64,000 nucleotides of DNA from Calditrichia bacterium (GTDB taxonomy: Bacteria > Calditrichota > Calditrichia > RBG-13-44-9 > J075), in the NCBI GenBank assembly GCA_028284445.1, contig JANQRS010000032.1, positions 62,001 through 126,000 on the forward strand. The letters are read 5' to 3'. Positions within the stretch are counted from its first letter, which is position 1, and every line of letters starts with the position of its first letter. A model generated the notes under the pieces. It was not told the origin of the DNA, did not search any database, and was given only the letters and a program-made list of their open reading frames with translations. Below are positions 32,716 to 40,916 of the stretch, one piece after another. Both the position numbers and the translations under genes were made by a program.

Positions 32716-32788
32716 AGCGAGAGACGGGACTCGAACCCGCGACCCTAACCTTGGCAAGGTTATGCTCTACCAGCTGAGCTACTCTCGC
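32716..32788 (-). tRNA. tRNA-Gly (anticodon GCC)
   Basis: A 73-nt cloverleaf on the minus strand. Acceptor GCGAGAG pairs with CTCTCGC, the discriminator is U as expected for Gly, and the anticodon stem TAACC/GGTTA encloses TTGCCAA (anticodon GCC). The T arm has TTCGAAT, with one A-C mismatch in its stem. CCA is not encoded. Its 3' end faces the prophage, the usual orientation when a tRNA gene is the attachment site. Confidence 0.95.
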
Positions 32789-33203
32789 TTCAGAGTAGGG
32801 CCCAATATATATTCTCCGGGGTCTGAAGTCAAGCTAAAACAAGAGTTTTTTGAAGAAATGCAGAGAAAGATTTGGGGCGCAAGTGTGGGGGCTTGATGCT
32901 GAAGAATTCAAGCAATACTTGATTCTGGATACTGGGCCGGAGGGCGGAGCAATGGAATGATGGAATGATGAAATGATGGAATGATGGAATGATGGAAGCT
33001 GAAACCCACAACAATTCAGAGCAAGTCTTTTCCAATACTCCAATATTCCAATTGAACGAAGCTCCAAACTATGTGGTCTTAATAAAGGTTCGAACACCTC
33101 CAATTCCTGTCCGCACACACCAGTATTCCATTGCTCCAACATTCCATTCGCCTGGGGCTCCTTAAATTATAGGGCTCATTCCTGCGAAGAAGCTAAAAGT
33201 GAA
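32789..33203. repeat. Intergenic region with simple repeats
   Basis: A 415-bp stretch with no credible gene. It contains a short tandem array of about TGGAATGATG (about 32951-32997). Further right are dispersed variants such as ATTCCAATATTCCA and CATTCCATT. Reading frames here encode only low-complexity His/Ser/Ile repeats and are rejected as genes. Confidence 0.7.
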
Positions 33204-33581
33204 TCAGTCCACCCCAATTCCCCGACTGGCATCTTCAACCAGAACTGCGGCCAATTCATCCGGCGATAGCTGCGTGCGTTTGGTGAGAAAAGACACCAAC
33301 ATCGGGATGTTCACACCGGTAATGACTTTGATATGCGGGTAGTCTCTGCTGAGCATGCGCGCCGTTGTCCAGCAACTGCCACCACGTAGATCTACCAGAA
33401 AGAAGACCGGATCATCGCCCGCCTCGCTCATCACGCCGCTGAGCAACTCATACAGCTGCTGTGGTGAACAATCCTCATTCGACAATGTATATAAGGCTTC
33501 AACCGGCCCGAGGATGCGGGCGACGGTATTTGATAACTCCTGGGCCAAATTCCCATGACAAACCACAACGCCGGTAACCAT
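33204..33581 (-). CDS. PTS system mannose-type EIIA domain protein
   Basis: A 125-residue single EIIA(Man)-type domain. The phosphorylatable His is His9 in VVCHGNLAQEL. FFLVDLRGGSCWTTARML and VITGVNIPMLVSFLTKR match the conserved core. Its start overlaps the hprK stop (TAATG). Stand-alone EIIA next to HPr kinase is common in bacteria with an incomplete, regulatory PTS. No EIIB or EIIC lies nearby, so a regulatory rather than transport role is inferred. Confidence 0.85.
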   Translation of the reverse strand: MVTGVVVCHGNLAQELSNTVARILGPVEALYTLSNEDCSPQQLYELLSGVMSEAGDDPVFFLVDLRGGSCWTTARMLSRDYPHIKVITGVNIPMLVSFLTKRTQLSPDELAAVLVEDASRGIGVD

Positions 33582-34576
33582 TATTCAAAGTCCTTATCGA
33601 GAAAGTCTCGCGTTTTCAACTTACGAAGATGCTCACGTTCTACCCGCCGCATCTTTTCCATCAGACGCCTGTTAAATTCACGAGGCGTGTGATGACCATG
33701 CACCTTTAACTGCTGATTCAAGGCAATCGTTTCAGCAATTACCGTAATGTTCTTTCCGGGGTGAATCGGCAATGTCACCAATGGAATATCAACCCCCAAA
33801 ACGTTGGCTGTCTGTTCATCTAGCCCGGTGCGATCATAATCTGCATCTGTATCGAATTCCACCAACCGCACTTCGGTTTCAATGCGCTTGTGGATACGCA
33901 CGCCGCGAATCCCGAAGGTCTGGCGAATATCGATCAAGCCCAGGCCACGAATCTCGATGATGTGCTCGGAGATGTCTCTCCCTTCCCCCATCAAAATTTC
34001 TTCACCACGCCGGGTAATGATGACCAAATCATCAGCCACCAGACGATGTCCCCTCTCCACCAGATCAAGGGCAATCTCGCTTTTCCCAATGCCACTACGA
34101 CCGGTAAAAAGCAATCCGATGCCATATACGTCCACCAACGTGCCATGAACCGTTGTCCGTGCCGCAAACATGTGATTGAGGTAGTCACTTAGCAAGTGTG
34201 AAAAGACGGTCGTATTATAGCTGCTCTTGAAGACACTGATATATCGACGGGTGGCAATCTGCACCAATTCCGGAGGGATTTCGTTGTCGTTTGTAACGAA
34301 GATACAGGGAATTTCGAATTGTAAGAATCGTTCCAGCGATTTGATGCGCTGTTCCGCATCAAGACTACGCAAATACTGACATTCTGTATTTCCAAGAATC
34401 TGAACGCGCTCATACGTGAACAGCTCGATGAAGCCAGCCAGGGCCAATCCCGGCCGGTGCAACTCGCTATCAGTTATTTCACGATTGAAACCGGCGTCAG
34501 ATGTTAACTGCTCAAGCTTCAATTTTGTACGGCATTCATCAAACAGCTTGCCGACTGTCAATTTGGTATTTAGCAT
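33581..34576 (-). CDS. hprK: HPr kinase/phosphorylase
   Basis: A protein of about 331 residues, with the start at 34576 chosen because a GGAGGG-like site precedes it; an in-frame ATG at 34591 is possible. The N-terminal domain (LTVGKLFDECRTKLKLEQL) is followed by the kinase domain: Walker A LLFTGRSGIGKSEIALDLVE, LVADDLVII, the HPrK signature EIRGLGLIDIRQTFGI, and the C-terminal MEKMRRVEREHLRKLK. It phosphorylates and dephosphorylates Ser46 of HPr. It is downstream of hpf but separated from it by a terminator. Confidence 0.95.
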   Translation of the reverse strand: MLNTKLTVGKLFDECRTKLKLEQLTSDAGFNREITDSELHRPGLALAGFIELFTYERVQILGNTECQYLRSLDAEQRIKSLERFLQFEIPCIFVTNDNEIPPELVQIATRRYISVFKSSYNTTVFSHLLSDYLNHMFAARTTVHGTLVDVYGIGLLFTGRSGIGKSEIALDLVERGHRLVADDLVIITRRGEEILMGEGRDISEHIIEIRGLGLIDIRQTFGIRGVRIHKRIETEVRLVEFDTDADYDRTGLDEQTANVLGVDIPLVTLPIHPGKNITVIAETIALNQQLKVHGHHTPREFNRRLMEKMRRVEREHLRKLKTRDFLDKDFE

Positions 34577-34651
34577 CTGCCCTCCGCCCATTGGCGCAAT
34601 GCTTGGGAAAAATTAAGCCTTCAATTATACTATCTTTTCTCATTAAAACAA

Positions 34652-34682
34652 AAAAGGGATGCACATAAGGCGCATCCCTTTT
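34652..34682 (-). terminator. Terminator between hpf and hprK
   Basis: AAAAGGGATGC (34652-34662) and GCATCCCTTTT (34672-34682) form a perfect 11-bp stem with A/T-runs on both sides. On the minus strand it follows hpf and precedes hprK. Confidence 0.8.
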
Positions 34683-34703
34683 CCGAAAAGTAAAGCCAAT
34701 GAA

Positions 34704-35015
34704 TTATGCTGAGTTGATAACGTCTTTTTCAACAGCTCGATTCTTTGCTTTATGTCGTTTGAGTTGCCGCTCAGCCTTATCAAGCGCCAAGTCAAAAGAC
34801 TTCCGCAAATCTTCACTGCTTTCCTTCAACACAATTCTCTTATTGTGCACATTGATGACCATGTCAACTACCCGGTCTTGTTTCTCCCAGCCGAGCAACA
34901 CCTCCATGTCCAAGATTCCATCGTGGTAGCGACTGAGTTTACGACTCTTTTCCTCAACATAGTCGCGTAAATCCTCTTTGAGTTTGAAGTGCCTAGCCGT
35001 GATAGTCAATTCCAT
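34704..35015 (-). CDS. hpf: Ribosome hibernation promoting factor (short form)
   Basis: A 103-residue protein of the HPF/RaiA family: MELTITARHFKLKEDLRDYV, then VDMVINVHNKRIVLKESSED and a basic helix KAERQLKRHKAKNRA. The long C-terminal dimerisation domain is absent, so this is a short HPF. It binds the 30S decoding region and silences ribosomes in stationary phase. The ATG has a GGAGG-type site just upstream. Confidence 0.9.
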   Translation of the reverse strand: MELTITARHFKLKEDLRDYVEEKSRKLSRYHDGILDMEVLLGWEKQDRVVDMVINVHNKRIVLKESSEDLRKSFDLALDKAERQLKRHKAKNRAVEKDVINSA

Positions 35016-35122
35016 TCAAACCTCCTTTGCTTTGATGGATTGTGATTTCAGGCCTCTCCCCAAATCATTTAGCCATACACGTAGCCGACTGTGCCACCAG
35101 CTACAATTGTACTAACGCGGTA

Positions 35123-36061
35123 TTACTCTTCAGGATTCCCCTCTCCCTCGTTTTTTTTGACATTTCCAGCACGAGGATGTGCCTGCCGGTAAACATCCTT
35201 TAAACGCTCCATGCTTACATGCGTATAAATCTGCGTCGTCGAAAGGCTTTCATGCCCTAAAAGCTCCTTAACGGCAAATAAGTCCGCACCGTTATCCAAT
35301 AAATGCGTCGCAAATGAATGCCGCAAAACATGAGGACTTAAACCTCGCTGTTCAGATAGCTCCTGCATGTAGGCTTTCGCCATCTTCTGAACGGCCAGCG
35401 GATATAGAGCCTCGCCCCGACTATTAACAAACACTACTGAATTAGCCTTGGGGCGACCAATTTCACTCTCTCGAGCTGTTAGGTACGTCTCCAAAGCTCG
35501 ACGGGCATATGTTCCGAGTGGCAGCAGACGCTCCTTCTGCCGCTTCCCCATTACCCGAATTAATTCAGACGCAAAATCAACTTTTTCCAATGTCAATGCC
35601 AACAACTCACCGAGACGAAGTCCACTTCCATATAGCAGCTCTAGAATTGCGCGATCACGCAACCCTTCAAATGAGTCATCCGGCGGCAAAGTCATCACCT
35701 GACGCGCCTGTTCCATACTCAAGACAACCGGTAAACGCCGATCCAATCGCGGACCACTAACAATGGTTGCCGGATTCACCTGGATCAGTTCGTTCCGAAA
35801 AAGATATTTGAAGAAAGACTTAATAGCTGAGAGCTTGCGAGTGATACTCCGCTTTTGCAGACCAAGCTTGAGTAGGTGTCCAAGAAACGTCCGAATCAGC
35901 AACGTCTTGACCTCCTCAGGTTCGACGGTCTGATCGTTATTCTTACGTTCTGCGAACTCAATAAACTGAGCAAGATCGTTCCGGTATGCTTCTAACGTGT
36001 AATCGGAGTAAAGCCGCTCATTTTTAAGATAGTGTAAGAATTGATCTAATTCAAGCCACAT
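35123..36061 (-). CDS. xerC: Site-specific tyrosine recombinase XerC/XerD
   Basis: A 312-residue protein. The N-terminal SAM-like core-binding domain (residues 1-95) and the catalytic domain are complete, with Arg149 (GSGLRLGELL), Lys173, His244-x2-Arg247 (HVLRHSF), His270 (LLGHES) and nucleophile Tyr279 (TQIYTHV). It resolves chromosome dimers at dif. It lies 3 nt after topA, a common pairing, so it is chromosomal and not a phage integrase. Confidence 0.92.
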   Translation of the reverse strand: MWLELDQFLHYLKNERLYSDYTLEAYRNDLAQFIEFAERKNNDQTVEPEEVKTLLIRTFLGHLLKLGLQKRSITRKLSAIKSFFKYLFRNELIQVNPATIVSGPRLDRRLPVVLSMEQARQVMTLPPDDSFEGLRDRAILELLYGSGLRLGELLALTLEKVDFASELIRVMGKRQKERLLPLGTYARRALETYLTARESEIGRPKANSVVFVNSRGEALYPLAVQKMAKAYMQELSEQRGLSPHVLRHSFATHLLDNGADLFAVKELLGHESLSTTQIYTHVSMERLKDVYRQAHPRAGNVKKNEGEGNPEE

Positions 36062-36064
36062 TAT

Positions 36065-38347
36065 TTATGCGACATTTTCTTTGACTTCTTTGTATTTACA
36101 CTGAGAGCAATAGAGGAAAAAGCCGTCATTGCGATTGGTTTTTTCTTCCAGGATCGGGTAGCTGCATTGTGGACAGGCACGTGCCACCGGGCGATTCCAG
36201 ATAGCAAACTTGCATTTGGGATATTCACTGCAGCTGTAGAAGATCTTTCCCTTGCGGGATTGACGCTGTACGATCTGTCCGCCGCAACCATCTTCCGGAC
36301 AAGCAACTCCGGTCGGAATAGGCTTAGTGTTCTTGCATTCCGGATAGCGCGAGCAGGCCATAAATTCGCCATAGCGTCCGCGCTTGATAACCATTTTGCT
36401 GCCGCACTTCTCACAAACTTCATCCGTTTCCTGGGTCGGTGCCTGCTCTTCCAAGGGCTTGGTGGTTTTACAATCCGGAAATCCGCTGCAAGCCAGGAAT
36501 TGTCCGTTACGTCCCCAGCGTATCACCATCGGCTTACCGCAGGTGTCGCAGTCAACGCCGCTGGCTTTTTGCAAGGACTGCTTGATATCCTGAATTTTAT
36601 CATTCACTTCATCCAGCGTGCCTTTAAACTGATCGTAAAACCCACTGACAGTATCTAAATAAGAAGACTTATGCGATTCAATTTCATCGAGCTCATCTTC
36701 CATATTGGCGGTAAACTCAACGTTGAAGATGTTCGGGAAATTGTTCACCAACAAGAGATTTACCGTCATTCCCAATTCGGTTGGTGCCAGCGCCCGTTTT
36801 TCCTTCTCGATATATTTGCGATGCAAGAGAGTAGAGATAATCTGGGCATAAGTACTTGGCCGTCCAATCCCGAGATTATCCAAGGTCTTAACCAGGGCAC
36901 TTTCTGAAAAGCGTGGGGGCGGCTTGGTAAAATGCTGTTTCATGATCAACTCCAGCAAGGTCAAAATATCGCCTTTGTCGATCTTCTTCGGCAGGTTTTC
37001 CGGATTGGTTTCACCCGGTTCGTCTTCCTTGTTCTTCTTCTCTTCCTGCGGCGGTTGATAGACAAGGAGGAATCCTTGAAAAGTAATCACTTCGCCGCTG
37101 GCGCGGAAAAGATAATCACCGGCGGTAATCTCAATTCGCATCCGGTCCGCAACCGCAGGCTTCAACTGACAGGCCACGAAACGCTTCCAGATCAAATCAT
37201 AGATCTTGAACTGATCCGGAGTAAGAAACTTCTTCAGCTTGGCAGGTTCATAGTCCGGGGTAATATATGTGGGGCGAATAGCCTCGTGCGCATCCTGTGC
37301 ACTTTTCTTGCTTTTATAAACTGCAGCCTCTTTCGGCAAGTAATCAACACCATACGTGTTGGTAATATATTCGCGAACGCTTTTGATCGCTTCGTCGCTA
37401 ATGCGAGTAGAGTCAGTCCTCATATAGGTGATCAGACCAATTTCACCTTTGTCGCCAAGGTCGATGCCTTCATATAACTTCTGGGCGTTCGACATAACGC
37501 GCGAAGTCGTCATTGAAAAACGCCGGGCGGCATCCTGTTGCAAAGTACTTGTGATAAACGGTGCTGAGGGTTTTTTACGAACCTTATCCCGCTTCACCTG
37601 AGATACTTCGAACTTCTCTTTCTGCAGCTGATTATAGTGTGCCTGCGCTTCGCCCTCATTCCCGATACGAAACTTATTCGGATCGAGCGTTTCTTTGCCG
37701 ATTTTCACCAGCTTCGCAGTAAATTTCTCTTCGGAAGGTGTCTCCAGGTCGGCAACAATGCTCCAATACTCAACGGGCTTGAATGCACGTATCTCTTCTT
37801 CGCGCTCGCAGATCAATCGCAGCGCCACAGATTGTACACGTCCGGCGCTCAAACCGCGGAAAATCGTGCTCCATAATACCGGACTTACCATATAACCTAC
37901 GATACGATCCAGCACTCTTCGCGCCTGCTGCGCCTGAACTCGATCCATATCAATTTCCCGAGGCATGTCAAGTGCCTTCAGGACGGCAGGCTTGGTAATT
38001 TCATTAAATTCAATACGTTGGATCTTATTATTGACGTCTTTAATAGTGTCCGCAACGTGGAAGGCGATTGCTTCTCCCTCGCGATCAGGGTCCATCGCCA
38101 ACAAGACTTCTCCAGCACGATCCGCATCGGTTTTCAGCTGCTTAATTACATCACCTTTGCCACTAATTGCCGTGTAATGCGGACGAAACTCTTTCTCTAT
38201 ATCAATGCCCAGCTTATTCTTGGGCAAATCGATGATATGCCCAACTGAAGCTGTCACTTTATAATCTGTGCCCAGAATCTTATTTATGGTCTTCGCCTTC
38301 GCTGGAGACTCGACGATAACCAGTTTTTTTCCGTTCTTCTTGCTCAT
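36065..38347 (-). CDS. topA: DNA topoisomerase I
   Basis: A 760-residue type IA topoisomerase. The N-terminal Toprim domain shows KLVIVESPAKAKTI and DPDREGEAIAFHV. The active-site tyrosine is in GLITYMRTDSTR. Four zinc-ribbon repeats end the protein (CDTCGKPM...CSGFPDC; CEKCGSKM...CSRYPEC; CPEDGCGG...CSEYPKC; CPQCSYPI...CSQC). It relaxes negative supercoils. It is upstream of xerC and downstream of a Smg-family gene. Confidence 0.97.
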   Translation of the reverse strand: MSKKNGKKLVIVESPAKAKTINKILGTDYKVTASVGHIIDLPKNKLGIDIEKEFRPHYTAISGKGDVIKQLKTDADRAGEVLLAMDPDREGEAIAFHVADTIKDVNNKIQRIEFNEITKPAVLKALDMPREIDMDRVQAQQARRVLDRIVGYMVSPVLWSTIFRGLSAGRVQSVALRLICEREEEIRAFKPVEYWSIVADLETPSEEKFTAKLVKIGKETLDPNKFRIGNEGEAQAHYNQLQKEKFEVSQVKRDKVRKKPSAPFITSTLQQDAARRFSMTTSRVMSNAQKLYEGIDLGDKGEIGLITYMRTDSTRISDEAIKSVREYITNTYGVDYLPKEAAVYKSKKSAQDAHEAIRPTYITPDYEPAKLKKFLTPDQFKIYDLIWKRFVACQLKPAVADRMRIEITAGDYLFRASGEVITFQGFLLVYQPPQEEKKNKEDEPGETNPENLPKKIDKGDILTLLELIMKQHFTKPPPRFSESALVKTLDNLGIGRPSTYAQIISTLLHRKYIEKEKRALAPTELGMTVNLLLVNNFPNIFNVEFTANMEDELDEIESHKSSYLDTVSGFYDQFKGTLDEVNDKIQDIKQSLQKASGVDCDTCGKPMVIRWGRNGQFLACSGFPDCKTTKPLEEQAPTQETDEVCEKCGSKMVIKRGRYGEFMACSRYPECKNTKPIPTGVACPEDGCGGQIVQRQSRKGKIFYSCSEYPKCKFAIWNRPVARACPQCSYPILEEKTNRNDGFFLYCSQCKYKEVKENVA

Positions 38348-38355
38348 CTTTGCTA

Positions 38356-38829
38356 CTAGTTTATTTTGTCGTTACCGGGGTGATATACTGAATCCGTTCC
38401 CAATGTTCCGATCTTCTTCCCTAGAAGGATCTCCGACACAACCGTCTTCATATCGTTGAGCTCGACATAAGTATGACCGAGCATAAAGCATGTTTCGATA
38501 ATTTGTTCAACCTGTAGGACATTCACCATCTTCAGCGACTGAAGTTGGATCAGGTACCCATATGCTTCAGGGCTGAAAAAGTTCCGTTCTTCTTCGATTA
38601 GCATACGAAATGGCAGTACCCGTTGTTCAGTTGGCCGAATGCTCACAGACACCTCTTTTCGATTAATATTGGTCAGGACCCATTCGACCGCTTTATGAAT
38701 CTCGGGCTCAGAGTAGCCTTTCTTTAACAATTTTCTGGAAACGTGATCGTAATTGAAATGGACGGGCTCCGAAAGTTGCGCGATCTCTTTAATGAGCAGA
38801 TCTATGATTTCGCTAATCTTCTCTTGCAT
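38356..38829 (-). CDS. smg: Smg/DUF494 family protein
   Basis: A 157-residue protein matching DUF494 by IIDLLIKEIAQ, YDHVSRKLLKKGYSEPEIHK, VLPFRMLIEEERNFFSPEAY and the end KTVVSEILLGKK. In many bacteria it is found between dprA and topA. Function is unknown. It is 8 nt upstream of topA and probably starts the operon. Confidence 0.85.
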   Translation of the reverse strand: MQEKISEIIDLLIKEIAQLSEPVHFNYDHVSRKLLKKGYSEPEIHKAVEWVLTNINRKEVSVSIRPTEQRVLPFRMLIEEERNFFSPEAYGYLIQLQSLKMVNVLQVEQIIETCFMLGHTYVELNDMKTVVSEILLGKKIGTLGTDSVYHPGNDKIN

Positions 38830-38996
38830 GCTCTCCTCGACATGAATCTATATCAATTGCCTGATAAAATCAACGTCATTTTTCGCGATGCAATGTAGCA
38901 TTGCAAAAATGGCGACCATTCAACAAATATCACATTATTCCTTTTACCCACTGCTAAATCCACTCTCAGAAGAGCTGCTATTCGAGTTTAAAGACC

Positions 38997-39095
38997 TACC
39001 ACGAATAGACACGAATGAACGCGAAAAGATGAACTGATTCATTGTTAATTAACGGTCTTTTGGCATTCGCGGTCATTTATGAAGATTCGTGGTAA
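38997..39095. repeat. Intergenic inverted repeat with ACCACGAAT ends
   Basis: The left arm TACCACGAAT...GCGAAAAGA and the reverse complement of the right arm TACCACGAAT...GCGAATGCCAAAAGA share about 30 nt with small differences. Similar ACCACGAAT/ATTCGTGGT intergenic elements are common in environmental bacterial genomes. A miniature palindromic element is likely. Confidence 0.6.
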
Positions 39096-39309
39096 ACTTA
39101 TCCCGTTTTGAACATTCAATTCATATACATTTCCCATCACTGCCTAAAGTATTCAGACAAGCGAGCGATAATATTGATTGCATTGGGTTGGATCACCGTG
39201 CCCGGCAAAAGTTACAATCCTTTCCACAAAACACCGGTAACATTTGCCTGACTCGCACAGAAAATCTACTGGTTCTCACACAAAAGAAGTCGAATAGTAA
39301 AGTGAAAGT

Positions 39310-39396
39310 GACCGGCGTCCTGTTTCCGGGCGGGTCGATTTGCTTACTATGCGTTGGTTTTACCGGAGCGTTCTCAACAGAGACGCCGCACCGGTC
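39310..39396 (+). ncRNA. Possible structured mRNA leader
   Basis: GACCGGCGTC (39310-39319) pairs with GACGCCG...CGGTC (39382-39396), closing an 60-nt domain about 50 nt upstream of the start at 39448. The G-rich segment TTTCCGGGCGGGTCG is inside. It could be a cis-regulatory RNA, but no known riboswitch consensus was recognised. Confidence 0.3.
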
Positions 39397-39447
39397 ATAT
39401 TAGCAATTGGGGCAGCAAAACATACTCTCATACAGGGAAGAGGTTTA

Positions 39448-40377
39448 ATGAAGTACGTTCTTTACTCCGTGGTGGGTACGGTGCTTCTGACGGGGATTTC
39501 ACTGGCAGAAAGCAGCCATCCTCTGATCACGAAAGCAGCAACTTCGATGGTTCAGTATTCGCTGAATGAATCATTTGATACGTCCTTGGGCGCCGCTGGC
39601 TGGCAATCCTGGTCTGAAACGTCTGTCGAATGGACGCGCTCCGCTATGCCAATGAAAACAGCCTCTGCCAGCGCTATTGTGGTCACCGGACCGGATCAAT
39701 CGAGCGCGGCCTGGCTGGTTAGCCCCGGCATTCAGATTCCGGACGCAGAATCATGGCAGGTATCCTGGCAGGAAAAATTTAGCGGCAACCCCGGATTTCA
39801 CATCCTGGACGTGATGATTTCCATCGATTATCGCGGCTATGGGGATCCGCATGCGGCCAATTGGTTGCATCTGTCTTCCCTAACACCTGAATCTATTGGA
39901 TTTGACTGGCGCAGTAGCACTTTTCCCCTGCAGCAATTCCAGGGCAAAACCATTCATGTCGCATTCCACGCAAGTCTCGATGAAAACGCCACCTGGCTTG
40001 TCGATGATGTAGAAGTTCGCCCGGAACAAAAGCCGCTCAATCTTGACAATTTGATGATTCATCGACAGAATCATGCACTTGTATTTGACTGGACCGGCAC
40101 CTCCGAAGCCTACCATCGTGGCTTCGATATTTATCGCTCCGCAGATGCCTACGGTGCTTACTATCAAATCGCCAGTTATAGCGATTTAGAAAATGATGCC
40201 GACATGCTGGACACCCAGGAACGTCTTTATCATTTCCGCGATGGTGGACTGGTTAATGATGCGACCTATTGGTATCGCATCTGCAGCGTCGACTTGGGCG
40301 GTAACAGGGTCTTTTCGGAGCCCTTGTCAGCCGTGCCATCAAAGAACGCATCGGCAATCCACCTGGCCGCAAACTAG
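39448..40377 (+). CDS. Secreted protein with adhesion-type beta domain and Fn3-like domain
   Basis: About 309 residues from the ATG at 39448, chosen because a signal peptide begins there (MKYVLYSVVGTVLLTGISLA); a longer frame from 39340 adds no plausible sequence. Residues 40-200 look like a jelly-roll/choice-of-anchor domain (LNESFDTSLGAAGWQSWSET; SAAWLVSPGIQIPDAESW; TWLVDDVEVRPEQ). The last 100 resemble a fibronectin type III domain (DWTGTSEAYHRGFDIYRSAD; YWYRICSVDLGGNRVFSEPL). It is probably exported to the periplasm or surface. No sorting domain is present. Confidence 0.6.
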   Translation: MKYVLYSVVGTVLLTGISLAESSHPLITKAATSMVQYSLNESFDTSLGAAGWQSWSETSVEWTRSAMPMKTASASAIVVTGPDQSSAAWLVSPGIQIPDAESWQVSWQEKFSGNPGFHILDVMISIDYRGYGDPHAANWLHLSSLTPESIGFDWRSSTFPLQQFQGKTIHVAFHASLDENATWLVDDVEVRPEQKPLNLDNLMIHRQNHALVFDWTGTSEAYHRGFDIYRSADAYGAYYQIASYSDLENDADMLDTQERLYHFRDGGLVNDATYWYRICSVDLGGNRVFSEPLSAVPSKNASAIHLAAN

Positions 40378-40426
40378 TCCTATTTCTAAACACCCCACGT
40401 TCGCCGGAAGCGAACATGAGGATGGA

Positions 40427-40479
40427 ATATGCAACGGCTCCGCCGTTGTTGCAGATTTGCCACGTTGCAGATTTGCCAA
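40427..40479. repeat. Small hairpin and 16-nt tandem repeat
   Basis: CAACGGC-TCC-GCCGTTG is followed by two copies of GTTGCAGATTTGCCA with a 16-nt period (40448-40462, 40464-40478). It lies just downstream of two convergent genes. The GCAGATTTGCC core also appears inverted around 50045-50120. Confidence 0.6.
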
Positions 40480-40485
40480 TTCCCC

Positions 40486-40881
40486 CTATTCAGTCTGAAA
40501 TTTAAATGGCAGCATCATAGTTACCTTGACGGCCTTGCCATCTACTTCACCCGGAGAGAATTCGAAATCGCTGGCAGCCTTGACGGCCGCTTTGTCGAGC
40601 AAGTCATTACCGCTACTGACCTCGACAGCTGCATCACTGACTGCGCCATTTTCATCGATAACCAACTTAACGATTGTTTTTCCTTCTACCCCTTTGGCCT
40701 CTTTCGGATATTCCGGAGATGCATATTTTGTAATCTCCGGTCTTTTGGTTAAATCCTGCACGGAAACAGGTGCTTTGGCTTCAACGCTTGCCATCGGTCC
40801 TGATTCTCCACCTTGCTCAGCTGCACATCCGCACAACACACTTAAAAAAGCCACCAATAACACGTAGGAAAATGCTTTCAT
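40486..40881 (-). CDS. TonB-domain lipoprotein
   Basis: A 131-residue protein. The signal peptide ends in a lipobox (LCGC, Cys19). After a short linker, residues about 50-131 are a TonB C-terminal domain: SPEYPKEAKGVEGKTIVKLV, DENGAVSDAAVEVSSGNDLL, and FEFSPGEVDGKAVKVTMMLP. Small periplasmic TonB-like domains without a membrane helix are common in the FCB group, often with unknown partners. It ends a minus-strand cluster with a related lipoprotein and a sigma/anti-sigma pair. Confidence 0.8.
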   Translation of the reverse strand: MKAFSYVLLVAFLSVLCGCAAEQGGESGPMASVEAKAPVSVQDLTKRPEITKYASPEYPKEAKGVEGKTIVKLVIDENGAVSDAAVEVSSGNDLLDKAAVKAASDFEFSPGEVDGKAVKVTMMLPFKFQTE

Positions 40882-40916
40882 TACTTCTTCTCCTTGTCAT
40901 CATCTTGTTTTTGCAT

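Larger units (their letters stand above)
38830..39447. other. 618-bp intergenic region with two inverted repeats
   Basis: Divergent region between smg and the secreted protein at 39448. It holds the 99-bp ACCACGAAT-type palindrome (38997-39095) and a probable structured leader (39310-39396), listed separately. Promoters for both flanking genes should lie here; no unambiguous -35/-10 pair stands out. No credible gene was found in it. Confidence 0.6.

Noticed and set aside
32829-33142. Two minus-strand frames rich in SFHHSII repeats
   Set aside because: They are translations of TGGAATGATG-type intergenic repeats, with no start signal and no protein-like composition.
35123-36061. Phage integrase
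   Set aside because: The tyrosine recombinase is coupled to topA and has XerC/D length and motifs. It is chromosomal.
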